This document shows, in pieces, positions 24,304 through 37,229 of a stretch of 64,000 bases of DNA. The first letter of the stretch is position 1; every line of letters begins with the position of its first letter. Source of the DNA: Bursaphelenchus xylophilus (Eukaryota > Nematoda > Chromadorea > Rhabditida > Aphelenchoididae); assembly GCA_904066235.2 (NCBI GenBank), contig CAJFCV020000001.1, positions 14,999,291 through 15,063,290 on the forward strand. Direction: 5' to 3'. The notes beneath the pieces were generated by a model. It had not been told where the DNA came from, made no database searches, and was given only the letters and a program-made list of their open reading frames with translations. A program made the translations under genes and the position numbers.

Positions 24304-24936
24304 NNNNNNNNNNNNNNNNNNNNNNNNNNNNNNNNNNNNNNNNNNNNNNNNNNNNNNNNNNNNNNNNNNNNNNNNNNNNNNNNNNNNNNNNNNNNNNNNN
24401 NNNNNNNNNNNNNNNNNNNNNNNNNNNNNNNNNNNNNNNNNNNNNNNNNNNNNNNNNNNNNNNNNNNNNNNNNNNNNNNNNNNNNNNNNNNNNNNNNNNN
24501 NNNNNNNNNNNNNNNNNNNNNNNNNNNNNNNNNNNNNNNNNNNNNNNNNNNNNNNNNNNNNNNNNNNNNNNNNNNNNNNNNNNNNNNNNNNNNNNNNNNN
24601 NNNNNNNNNNNNNNNNNNNNNNNNNNNNNNNNNNNNNNNNNNNNNNNNNNNNNNNNNNNNNNNNNNNNNNNNNNNNNNNNNNNNNNNNNNNNNNNNNNNN
24701 NNNNNNNNNNNNNNNNNNNNNNNNNNNNNNNNNNNNNNNNNNNNNNNNNNNNNNNNNNNNNNNNNNNNNNNNNNNNNNNNNNNNNNNNNNNNNNNNNNNN
24801 NNNNNNNNNNNNNNNNNNNNNNNNNNNNNNNNNNNNNNNNNNNNNNNNNNNNNNNNNNNNNNNNNNNNNNNNNNNNNNNNNNNNNNNNNNNNNNNNNNNN
24901 NNNNNNNNNNNNNNNNNNNNNNNNNNNNNNNNNNNN
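24304..24936. other. Assembly gap 2 (633 N) hiding an orientation switch
   Basis: The sequence before this gap is the monomer on the + strand and the sequence after it is the monomer on the - strand, so the arrays converge here. The left side stops at monomer position 134. The right side resumes with cggagtgaattgac, which is monomer positions 46 to 33 on the opposite strand. The subfamily also changes across the gap. The junction itself is unsequenced. It could be a true inversion breakpoint, a spacer or inserted element between two arrays, or a scaffolding join of contigs in the wrong orientation. Confidence 0.93.
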
Positions 24937-25025
24937 CGGAGTGAATTGACAAGACATATACCATTCGAAAGGCAACCTCATAAGATTTTAGCACGGCAAG
25001 TTTCAGCTTTTTTGGAATCAAATTA

Positions 25026-25040
25026 CGCCCACACTGGGCG
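25026..25040. other. Example of the dyad, right array, 6-bp stem form
   Basis: cgcccacactgggcg, the reverse-strand equivalent of the left-array dyad with the same 6-bp arms and 3-base centre. This is the usual form in R1 and R4. Confidence 0.9.
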
Positions 25041-28000
25041 AAACACTCTGATATTATACTAGGCACCGGTTTTAAAAAAAGGTCAATTAGTGATGACGGA
25101 GTGAATTGACAAGACATATACCATTCGAAAGGCAACCTCATAAGATTTTAGCACGGCAAGTTTCAGCTTTTTTGGAATCAAATTACGCCCACACTGGGCG
25201 AAACACTCTGATATTATACTAGGCACCGGTTTTAAAAAAAGGTCAATTAGTGATGACGGAGTGAATTGACAAGACATATACCATTCGAAAGGCAACCTCA
25301 TAAGATTTTAGCACGGCAAGTTTCAGCTTTTTTGGAATCAAATTACGCCCACACTGGGCGAAACACTCTGATATTATACTAGGCACCGGTTTTAAAAAAA
25401 GGTCAATTAGTGATGACGGAGTGAATTGACAAGACATACACCATTCGAAAGGCAACCTCATAAGATTTTAGCACGGCAAGTTTCAGCTTTTTTGGAATCA
25501 AATTACGCCCACACTGGGCGAAACACTCTGATATTATACTAGGCACCGGTTTTAAAAAAAGGTCAATTAGTGATGACGGAGTGAATTGACAAGACATACA
25601 CCATTCGAAAGGTAATGGCATGAGATTTTAGCACGGCAAGTTTCAGCTTTTTTGGAATCAAATTACGCCCACACTGGGCGAAACACTCTGATATTATACT
25701 AGGCACCGGTTTTAAAAAAAGGTCAATTAGTGATGACGGAGTGAATTGACAAGACATACACCATTCGAAAGGTAATGGCATGAGATTTTAGCACGGCAAG
25801 TTTCAGCTTTTTTGGAATCAAATTACGCCCACACTGGGCGAAACACTCTGATATTATACTAGGCACCGGTTTTAAAAAAAGGTCAATTAGTGATGACGGA
25901 GTGAATTGACAAGACATATACCATTCGAAAGGTAACCTCATAAGATTTTAGCACGGCAAGTTTCAGCTTTTTTGGAATCAAATTACGCCCACACTGGGCG
26001 AAACACTCTGATATTATACTAGGCACCGGTTTTAAAAAAAGGTCAATTAGTGATGACGGAGTGAATTGACAAGACATATACCATTCGAAAGGTAACCGCA
26101 TAAGATTTTAGCACGGCAAGTTTCAGCTTTTTTGGAATCAAATTACGCCCACACTGGGCGAAACACTCTGATATTATACTAGGCACCGGTTTTAAAAAAA
26201 GGTCAATTAGTGATGACGGAGTGAATTGACAAGACATATACCATTCGAAAGGTAACCTCATAAGATTTTAGCACGGCAAGTTTCAGCTTTTTTGGAATCA
26301 AATTACGCCCACACTGGGCGAAACACTCTGATATTATACTAGGCACCGGTTTTAAAAAAAGGTCAATTAGTGATGACGGAGTGAATTGACAAGACATACA
26401 CCATTCGAAAGGTAATGGCATGAGATTTTAGCACGGCAAGTTTCAGCTTTTTTGGAATCAAATTACGCCCACACTGGGCGAAACACTCTGATATTATACT
26501 AGGCACCGGTTTTAAAAAAAGGTCAATTAGTGATGACGGAGTGAATTGACAAGACATACACCATTCGAAAGGTAATGGCATGAGATTTTAGCACGGCAAG
26601 TTTCAGCTTTTTTGGAATCAAATTACGCCCACACTGGGCGAAACACTCTGATATTATACTAGGCACCGGTTTTAAAAAAAGGTCAATTAGTGATGACGGA
26701 GTGAATTGACAAGACATATACCATTCGAAAGGTAACCTCATAAGATTTTAGCACGGCAAGTTTCAGCTTTTTTGGAATCAAATTACGCCCACACTGGGCG
26801 AAACACTCTGATATTATACTAGGCACCGGTTTTAAAAAAAGGTCAATTAGTGATGACGGAGTGAATTGACAAGACATACACCATTCGAAAGGTAACCTCA
26901 TAAGATTTTAGCACGGCAAGTTTCAGCTTTTTTGGAATCAAATTACGCCCACACTGGGCGAAACACTCTGATATTATACTAGGCACCGGTTTTAAAAAAA
27001 GGTCAATTAGTGATGACGGAGTGAATTGACAAGACATATACCATTCGAAAGGTAACCTCATAAGATTTTAGCACGGCAAGTTTCAGCTTTTTTGGAATCA
27101 AATTACGCCCACACTGGGCGAAACACTCTGATATTATACTAGGCACCGGTTTTAAAAAAAGGTCAATTAGTGATGACGGAGTGAATTGACAAGACATACA
27201 CCATTCGAAAGGTAATGGCATGAGATTTTAGCACGGCAAGTTTCAGCTTTTTTGGAATCAAATTACGCCCACACTGGGCGAAACACTCTGATATTATACT
27301 AGGCACCGGTTTTAAAAAAAGGTCAATTAGTGATGACGGAGTGAATTGACAAGACATACACCATTCGAAAGGTAATGGCATGAGATTTTAGCACGGCAAG
27401 TTTCAGCTTTTTTGGAATCAAATTACGCCCACACTGGGCGAAACACTCTGATATTATACTAGGCACCGGTTTTAAAAAAAGGTCAATTAGTGATGACGGA
27501 GTGAATTGACAAGACATACACCATTCGAAAGGTAATGGCATGAGATTTTAGCACGGCAAGTTTCAGCTTTTTTGGAATCAAATTACGCCCACACTGGGCG
27601 AAACACTCTGATATTATACTAGGCACCGGTTTTAAAAAAAGGTCAATTAGTGATGACGGAGTGAATTGACAAGACATACACCATTCGAAAGGTAATGGCA
27701 TGAGATTTTAGCACGGCAAGTTTCAGCTTTTTTGGAATCAAATTACGCCCACACTGGGCGAAACACTCTGATATTATACTAGGCACCGGTTTTAAAAAAA
27801 GGTCAATTAGTGATGACGGAGTGAATTGACAAGACATACACCATTCGAAAGGTAATGGCATGAGATTTTAGCACGGCAAGTTTCAGCTTTTTTGGAATCA
27901 AATTACGCCCACACTGGGCGAAACACTCTGATATTATACTAGGCACCGGTTTTAAAAAAAGGTCAATTAGTGATGACGGAGTGAATTGACAAGACATATA

Positions 28001-30090
28001 CCATTCGAAAGGTAACCTCATAAGATTTTAGCACGGCAAGTTTCAGCTTTTTTGGAATCAAATTACGCCCACACTGGGCGAAACACTCTGATATTATACT
28101 AGGCACCGGTTTTAAAAAAAGGTCAATTAGTGATGACGGAGTGAATTGACAAGACATACACCATTCGAAAGGTAACCTCATAAGATTTTAGCACGGCAAG
28201 TTTCAGCTTTTTTGGAATCAAATTACGCCCACACTGGGCGAAACACTCTGATATTATACTAGGCACCGGTTTTAAAAAAAGGTCAATTAGTGATGACGGA
28301 GTGAATTGACAAGACATATACCATTCGAAAGGTAACCTCATAAGATTTTAGCACGGCAAGTTTCAGCTTTTTTGGAATCAAATTACGCCCACACTGGGCG
28401 AAACACTCTGATATTATACTAGGCACCGGTTTTAAAAAAAGGTCAATTAGTGATGACGGAGTGAATTGACAAGACATATACCATTCGAAAGGTAACCTCA
28501 TAAGATTTTAGCACGGCAAGTTTCAGCTTTTTTGGAATCAAATTACGCCCACACTGGGCGAAACACTCTGATATTATACTAGGCACCGGTTTTAAAAAAA
28601 GGTCAATTAGTGATGACGGAGTGAATTGACAAGACATACACCATTCGAAAGGTAATGGCATGAGATTTTAGCACGGCAAGTTTCAGCTTTTTTGGAATCA
28701 AATTACGCCCACACTGGGCGAAACACTCTGATATTATACTAGGCACCGGTTTTAAAAAAAGGTCAATTAGTGATGACGGAGTGAATTGACAAGACATATA
28801 CCATTCGAAAGGTAACCTCATAAGATTTTAGCACGGCAAGTTTCAGCTTTTTTGGAATCAAATTACGCCCACACTGGGCGAAACACTCTGATATTATACT
28901 AGGCACCGGTTTTAAAAAAAGGTCAATTAGTGATGACGGAGTGAATTGACAAGACATACACCATTCGAAAGGTAACCTCATAAGATTTTAGCACGGCAAG
29001 TTTCAGCTTTTTTGGAATCAAATTACGCCCACACTGGGCGAAACACTCTGATATTATACTAGGCACCGGTTTTAAAAAAAGGTCAATTAGTGATGACGGA
29101 GTGAATTGACAAGACATATACCATTCGAAAGGTAACGGCATGAGATTTTAGCACGGCAAGTTTCAGCTTTTTTGGAATCAAATTACGCCCACACTGGGCG
29201 AAACACTCTGATATTATACTAGGCACCGGTTTTTAAAAAAGGTCAATTAGTGATGACGGAGTGAATTGACAAGACATATACCATTCGAAAGGTAACCTCA
29301 TAAGATTTTAGCACGGCAAGTTTCAGCTTTTTTGGAATCAAATTACGCCCACACTGGGCGAAACACTCTGATATTATACTAGGCACCGGTTTTTAAAAAA
29401 GGTCAATTAGTGATGACGGAGTGAATTGACAAGACATATACCATTCGAAAGGTAACCTCATAAGATTTTAGCACGGCAAGTTTCAGCTTTTTTGGAATCA
29501 AATTACGCCCACACTGGGCGAAACACTCTGATATTATACTAGGCACCGGTTTTAAAAAAAGGTCAATTAGTGATGACGGAGTGAATTGACAAGACATATA
29601 CCATTCGAAAGGTAACCTCATAAGATTTTAGCACGGCAAGTTTCAGCTTTTTTGGAATCAAATTACGCCCACACTGGGCGAAACACTCTGATATTATACT
29701 AGGCACCGGTTTTAAAAAAAGGTCAATTAGTGATGACGGAGTGAATTGACAAGACATATACCATTCGAAAGGTAACCTCATAAGATTTTAGCACGGCAAG
29801 TTTCAGCTTTTTTGGAATCAAATTACGCCCACACTGGGCGAAACACTCTGATATTATACTAGGCACCGGTTTTAAAAAAAGGTCAATTAGTGATGACGGA
29901 GTGAATTGACAAGACATACACCATTCGAAAGGTAACCTCATAAGATTTTAGCACGGCAAGTTTCAGCTTTTTTGGAATCAAATTACGCCCACACTGGGCG
30001 AAACACTCTGATATTATACTAGGCACCGGTTTTAAAAAAAGGTCAATTAGTGATGACGGAGTGAATTGACAAGACATACACCATTCGAAA

Positions 30091-30106
30091 GGTAACCTGG
30101 CATAAG
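30091..30106 (-). other. Chimeric junction giving a 162-bp monomer
   Basis: The + strand reads ggtaacctggcataag where neighbours have ggtaacctcataag (Y) or ggtaatggcatgag (H). The simplest reading is a Y left part joined to an H-like right part with two bases gained. Because 162 is a multiple of three, this is the one place in R1 where the usual 72-codon open stretch runs on to 126 codons, which I regard as accidental. Confidence 0.75.
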
Positions 30107-30627
30107 ATTTTAGCACGGCAAGTTTCAGCTTTTTTGGAATCAAATTACGCCCACACTGGGCGAAACACTCTGATATTATACTAGGCACCGGTTTTAAAAA
30201 AAGGTCAATTAGTGATGACGGAGTGAATTGACAAGACATACACCATTCGAAAGGTAATGGCATAAGATTTTAGCACGGCAAGTTTCAGCTTTTTTGGAAT
30301 CAAATTACGCCCACACTGGGCGAAACACTCTGATATTATACTAGGCACCGGTTTTAAAAAAAGGTCAATTAGTGATGACGGAGTGAATTGACAAGACATA
30401 CACCATTCGAAAGGTAATGGCATGAGATTTTAGCACGGCAAGTTTCAGCTTTTTTGGAATCAAATTACGCCCACACTGGGCGAAACACTCTGATATTATA
30501 CTAGGCACCGGTTTTAAAAAAAGGTCAATTAGTGATGACGGAGTGAATTGACAAGACATATACCATTCGAAAGGCAACCTCATAAGATTTTAGCACGGCA
30601 AGTTTCAGCTTTTTTGGAATCAAATTA

Positions 30628-30642
30628 CGCCCAGACTGGGCG
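30628..30642. other. Example of the dyad, right array, 7-bp stem form
   Basis: cgcccagactgggcg pairs as cgcccag / ctgggcg with a single central base. One base change (c to g at the centre) lengthens the perfect arms from six to seven. It is rare in R1 (30628 and near 32708 and 40388) and common in R2 and R3. Confidence 0.88.
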
Positions 30643-31150
30643 AAACACTCTGATATTATACTAGGCACCGGTTTTAAAAAAAGGTCAATTAGTGATGACG
30701 GAGTGAATTGACAAGACATACACCATTCGAAAGGTAACCTCATAAGATTTTAGCACGGCAAGTTTCAGCTTTTTTGGAATCAAATTACGCCCACACTGGG
30801 CGAAACACTCTGATATTATACTAGGCACCGGTTTTAAAAAAAGGTCAATTAGTGATGACGGAGTGAATTGACAAGACATATACCATTCGAAAGGTAACCT
30901 CATAAGATTTTAGCACGGCAAGTTTCAGCTTTTTTGGAATCAAATTACGCCCACACTGGGCGAAACACTCTGATATTATACTAGGCACCGGTTTTAAAAA
31001 AAGGTCAATTAGTGATGACGGAGTGAATTGACAAGACATACACCATTCGAAAGGTAATGGCATGAGATTTTAGCACGGCAAGTTTCAGCTTTTTTGGAAT
31101 CAAATTACGCCCACACTGGGCGAAACACTCTGATATTATACTAGGCACCG

Positions 31151-32591
31151 GTTTTTAAAAAAGGTCAATTAGTGATGACGGAGTGAATTGACAAGACATA
31201 TACCATTCGAAAGGCAACCTCATAAGATTTTAGCACGGCAAGTTTCAGCTTTTTTGGAATCAAATTACGCCCACACTGGGCGAAACACTCTGATATTATA
31301 CTAGGCACCGGTTTTAAAAAAAGGTCAATTAGTGATGACGGAGTGAATTGACAAGACATATACCATTCGAAAGGTAACCTCATAAGATTTTAGCACGGCA
31401 AGTTTCAGCTTTTTTGGAATCAAATTACGCCCACACTGGGCGAAACACTCTGATATTATACTAGGCATCGGTTTTAAAAAAAGGTCAATTAGTGATGACG
31501 GAGTGAATTGACAAGACATATACCATTCGAAAGGTAACCTCATAAGATTTTAGCACGGCAAGTTTCAGCTTTTTTGGAATCAAATTACGCCCACACTGGG
31601 CGAAACACTCTGATATTATACTAGGCACCGGTTTTAAAAAAAGGTCAATTAGTGATGACGGAGTGAATTGACAAGACATACACCATTCGAAAGGTAATGG
31701 CATGAGATTTTAGCACGGCAAGTTTCAGCTTTTTTGGAATCAAATTACGCCCACACTGGGCGAAACACTCTGATATTATACTAGGCACCGGTTTTTAAAA
31801 AAGGTCAATTAGTGATGACGGAGTGAATTGACAAGACATATACCATTCGAAAGGCAACCTCATAAGATTTTAGCACGGCAAGTTTCAGCTTTTTTGGAAT
31901 CAAATTACGCCCACACTGGGCGAAACACTCTGATATTATACTAGGCACCGGTTTTAAAAAAAGGTCAATTAGTGATGACGGAGTGAATTGACAAGACATA
32001 TACCATTCGAAAGGTAACCTCATAAGATTTTAGCACGGCAAGTTTCAGCTTTTTTGGAATCAAATTACGCCCACACTGGGCGAAACACTCTGATATTATA
32101 CTAGGCACCGGTTTTAAAAAAAGGTCAATTAGTGATGACGGAGTGAATTGACAAGACATATACCATTCGAAAGGTAACCTCATAAGATTTTAGCACGGCA
32201 AGTTTCAGCTTTTTTGGAATCAAATTACGCCCACACTGGGCGAAACACTCTGATATTATACTAGGCACCGGTTTTAAAAAAAGGTCAATTAGTGATGACG
32301 GAGTGAATTGACAAGACATACACCATTCGAAAGGTAATGGCATGAGATTTTAGCACGGCAAGTTTCAGCTTTTTTGGAATCAAATTACGCCCACACTGGG
32401 CGAAACACTCTGATATTATACTAGGCACCGGTTTTAAAAAAAGGTCAATTAGTGATGACGGAGTGAATTGACAAGACATACACCATTCGAAAGGTAATGG
32501 CATGAGATTTTAGCACGGCAAGTTTCAGCTTTTTTGGAATCAAATTACGCCCACACTGGGCGAAACACTCTGATATTATACTAGGCACCGG
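31151..32591 (-). repeat. Variable-length HOR units (4 and 5 monomers)
   Basis: Two consecutive intervals bounded by the T5A6 tract (at about 31151, 31791 and 32591). Each T5A6 copy is followed on the + strand by a ggcaacc junction, then Y monomers, then H. The intervals are 640 and 800 bp and differ only in whether one or two H monomers precede the next T5A6 copy. Confidence 0.7.
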
Positions 32592-35500
32592 TTTTTAAAA
32601 AAGGTCAATTAGTGATGACGGAGTGAATTGACAAGACATATACCATTCGAAAGGCAACCTCATAAGATTTTAGCACGGCAAGTTTCAGCTTTTTTGGAAT
32701 CAAATTACGCCCAGACTGGGCGAAACACTCTGATATTATACTAGGCACCGGTTTTAAAAAAAGGTCAATTAGTGATGACGGAGTGAATTGACAAGACATA
32801 TACCATTCGAAAGGTAACCTCATAAGATTTTAGCACGGCAAGTTTCAGCTTTTTTGGAATCAAATTACGCCCACACTGGGCGAAACACTCTGATATTATA
32901 CTAGGCACCGGTTTTAAAAAAAGGTCAATTAGTGATGACGGAGTGAATTGACAAGACATATACCATTCGAAAGGTAACCTCATAAGATTTTAGCACGGCA
33001 AGTTTCAGCTTTTTTGGAATCAAATTACGCCCACACTGGGCGAAACACTCTGATATTATACTAGGCACCGGTTTTAAAAAAAGGTCAATTAGTGATGACG
33101 GAGTGAATTGACAAGACATACACCATTCGAAAGGTAACCGCATAAGATTTTAGCACGGCAAGTTTCAGCTTTTTTGGAATCAAATTACGCCCACACTGGG
33201 CGAAACACTCTGATATTATACTAGGCACCGGTTTTAAAAAAAGGTCAATTAGTGATGACGGAGTGAATTGACAAGACATATACCATTCGAAAGGTAACCT
33301 CATAAGATTTTAGCACGGCAAGTTTCAGCTTTTTTGGAATCAAATTACGCCCACACTGGGCGAAACACTCTGATATTATACTAGGCACCGGTTTTAAAAA
33401 AAGGTCAATTAGTGATGACGGAGTGAATTGACAAGACATATACCATTCGAAAGGTAACCTCATAAGATTTTAGCACGGCAAGTTTCAGCTTTTTTGGAAT
33501 CAAATTACGCCCACACTGGGCGAAACACTCTGATATTATACTAGGCACCGGTTTTAAAAAAAGGTCAATTAGTGATGACGGAGTGAATTGACAAGACATA
33601 CACCATTCGAAAGGTAATGGCATGAGATTTTAGCACGGCAAGTTTCAGCTTTTTTGGAATCAAATTACGCCCACACTGGGCGAAACACTCTGATATTATA
33701 CTAGGCACCGGTTTTAAAAAAAGGTCAATTAGTGATGACGGAGTGAATTGACAAGACATACACCATTCGAAAGGTAATGGCATGAGATTTTAGCACGGCA
33801 AGTTTCAGCTTTTTTGGAATCAAATTACGCCCACACTGGGCGAAACACTCTGATATTATACTAGGCACCGGTTTTAAAAAAAGGTCAATTAGTGATGACG
33901 GAGTGAATTGACAAGACATATACCATTCGAAAGGTAACCTCATAAGATTTTAGCACGGCAAGTTTCAGCTTTTTTGGAATCAAATTACGCCCACACTGGG
34001 CGAAACACTCTGATATTATACTAGGCACCGGTTTTAAAAAAAGGTCAATTAGTGATGACGGAGTGAATTGACAAGACATATACCATTCGAAAGGTAACCT
34101 CATAAGATTTTAGCACGGCAAGTTTCAGCTTTTTTGGAATCAAATTACGCCCACACTGGGCGAAACACTCTGATATTATACTAGGCACCGGTTTTAAAAA
34201 AAGGTCAATTAGTGATGACGGAGTGAATTGACAAGACATACACCATTCGAAAGGTAATGGCATGAGATTTTAGCACGGCAAGTTTCAGCTTTTTTGGAAT
34301 CAAATTACGCCCACACTGGGCGAAACACTCTGATATTATACTAGGCACCGGTTTTAAAAAAAGGTCAATTAGTGATGACGGAGTGAATTGACAAGACATA
34401 CACCATTCGAAAGGTAACCGCATAAGATTTTAGCACGGCAAGTTTCAGCTTTTTTGGAATCAAATTACGCCCACACTGGGCGAAACACTCTGATATTATA
34501 CTAGGCACCGGTTTTAAAAAAAGGTCAATTAGTGATGACGGAGTGAATTGACAAGACATATACCATTCGAAAGGTAACCGCATAAGATTTTAGCACGGCA
34601 AGTTTCAGCTTTTTTGGAATCAAATTACGCCCACACTGGGCGAAACACTCTGATATTATACTAGGCACCGGTTTTAAAAAAAGGTCAATTAGTGATGACG
34701 GAGTGAATTGACAAGACATATACCATTCGAAAGGTAACCTCATAAGATTTTAGCACGGCAAGTTTCAGCTTTTTTGGAATCAAATTACGCCCACACTGGG
34801 CGAAACACTCTGATATTATACTAGGCACCGGTTTTAAAAAAGGTCAATTAGTGATGACGGAGTGAATTGACAAGACATACACCATTCGAAAGGTAATGGC
34901 ATGAGATTTTAGCACGGCAAGTTTCAGCTTTTTTGGAATCAAATTACGCCCACACTGGGCGAAACACTCTGATATTATACTAGGCACCGGTTTTAAAAAA
35001 AGGTCAATTAGTGATGACGGAGTGAATTGACAAGACATACACCATTCGAAAGGTAATGGCATGAGATTTTAGCACGGCAAGTTTCAGCTTTTTTGGAATC
35101 AAATTACGCCCACACTGGGCGAAACACTCTGATATTATACTAGGCACCGGTTTTAAAAAAAGGTCAATTAGTGATGACGGAGTGAATTGACAAGACATAT
35201 ACCATTCGAAAGGTAACCTCATAAGATTTTAGCACGGCAAGTTTCAGCTTTTTTGGAATCAAATTACGCCCACACTGGGCGAAACACTCTGATATTATAC
35301 TAGGCACCGGTTTTAAAAAAAGGTCAATTAGTGATGACGGAGTGAATTGACAAGACATACACCATTCGAAAGGTAATGGCATGAGATTTTAGCACGGCAA
35401 GTTTCAGCTTTTTTGGAATCAAATTACGCCCACACTGGGCGAAACACTCTGATATTATACTAGGCACCGGTTTTAAAAAAAGGTCAATTAGTGATGACGG

Positions 35501-37229
35501 AGTGAATTGACAAGACATATACCATTCGAAAGGTAATGGCATAAGATTTTAGCACGGCAAGTTTCAGCTTTTTTGGAATCAAATTACGCCCACACTGGGC
35601 GAAACACTCTGATATTATACTAGGCACCGGTTTTAAAAAAAGGTCAATTAGTGATGACGGAGTGAATTGACAAGACATATACCATTCGAAAGGTAACCTC
35701 ATAAGATTTTAGCACGGCAAGTTTCAGCTTTTTTGGAATCAAATTACGCCCACACTGGGCGAAACACTCTGATATTATACTAGGCACCGGTTTTAAAAAA
35801 AGGTCAATTAGTGATGACGGAGTGAATTGACAAGACATACACCATTCGAAAGGTAATGGCATGAGATTTTAGCACGGCAAGTTTCAGCTTTTTTGGAATC
35901 AAATTACGCCCACACTGGGCGAAACACTCTGATATTATACTAGGCACCGGTTTTAAAAAAAGGTCAATTAGTGATGACGGAGTGAATTGACAAGACATAT
36001 ACCATTCGAAAGGTAACCTCATAAGATTTTAGCACGGCAAGTTTCAGCTTTTTTGGAATCAAATTACGCCCACACTGGGCGAAACACTCTGATATTATAC
36101 TAGGCACCGGTTTTAAAAAAAGGTCAATTAGTGATGACGGAGTGAATTGACAAGACATACACCATTCGAAAGGTAACGGCATAAGATTTTAGCACGGCAA
36201 GTTTCAGCTTTTTTGGAATCAAATTACGCCCACACTGGGCGAAACACTCTGATATTATACTAGGCACCGGTTTTAAAAAAAGGTCAATTAGTGATGACGG
36301 AGTGAATTGACAAGACATACACCATTCGAAAGGTAATGGCATGAGATTTTAGCACGGCAAGTTTCAGCTTTTTTGGAATCAAATTACGCCCACACTGGGC
36401 GAAACACTCTGATATTATACTAGGCACCGGTTTTAAAAAAAGGTCAATTAGTGATGACGGAGTGAATTGACAAGACATATACCATTCGAAAGGTAACCTC
36501 ATAAGATTTTAGCACGGCAAGTTTCAGCTTTTTTGGAATCAAATTACGCCCACACTGGGCGAAACACTCTGATATTATACTAGGCATCGGTTTTAAAAAA
36601 GGTCAATTAGTGATGACGGAGTGAATTGACAAGACATACACCATTCGAAAGGTAATGGCATAAGATTTTAGCACGGCAAGTTTCAGCTTTTTTGGAATCA
36701 AATTACGCCCACACTGGGCGAAACACTCTGATATTATACTAGGCACCGGTTTTAAAAAAAGGTCAATTAGTGATGACGGAGTGAATTGACAAGACATACA
36801 CCATTCGAAAGGTAATGGCATGAGATTTTAGCACGGCAAGTTTCAGCTTTTTTGGAATCAAATTACGCCCACACTGGGCGAAACACTCTGATATTATACT
36901 AGGCACCGGTTTTAAAAAAAGGTCAATTAGTGATGACGGAGTGAATTGACAAGACATACACCATTCGAAAGGTAATGGCATGAGATTTTAGCACGGCAAG
37001 TTTCAGCTTTTTTGGAATCAAATTACGCCCACACTGGGCGAAACACTCTGATATTATACTAGGCACCGGTTTTAAAAAAAGGTCAATTAGTGATGACGGA
37101 GTGAATTGACAAGACATACACCATTCGAAAGGTAATGGCATGAGATTTTAGCACGGCAAGTTTCAGCTTTTTTGGAATCAAATTACGCCCACACTGGGCG
37201 AAACACTCTGATATTATACTAGGCACCGG

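Noticed and set aside
25050..25110. Bacterial promoter-like boxes (ttgaca on one strand, tataat on the other)
   Set aside because: They lie on opposite strands or at wrong spacing, occur once per monomer, and there is no gene downstream. The context is a eukaryotic-type satellite.
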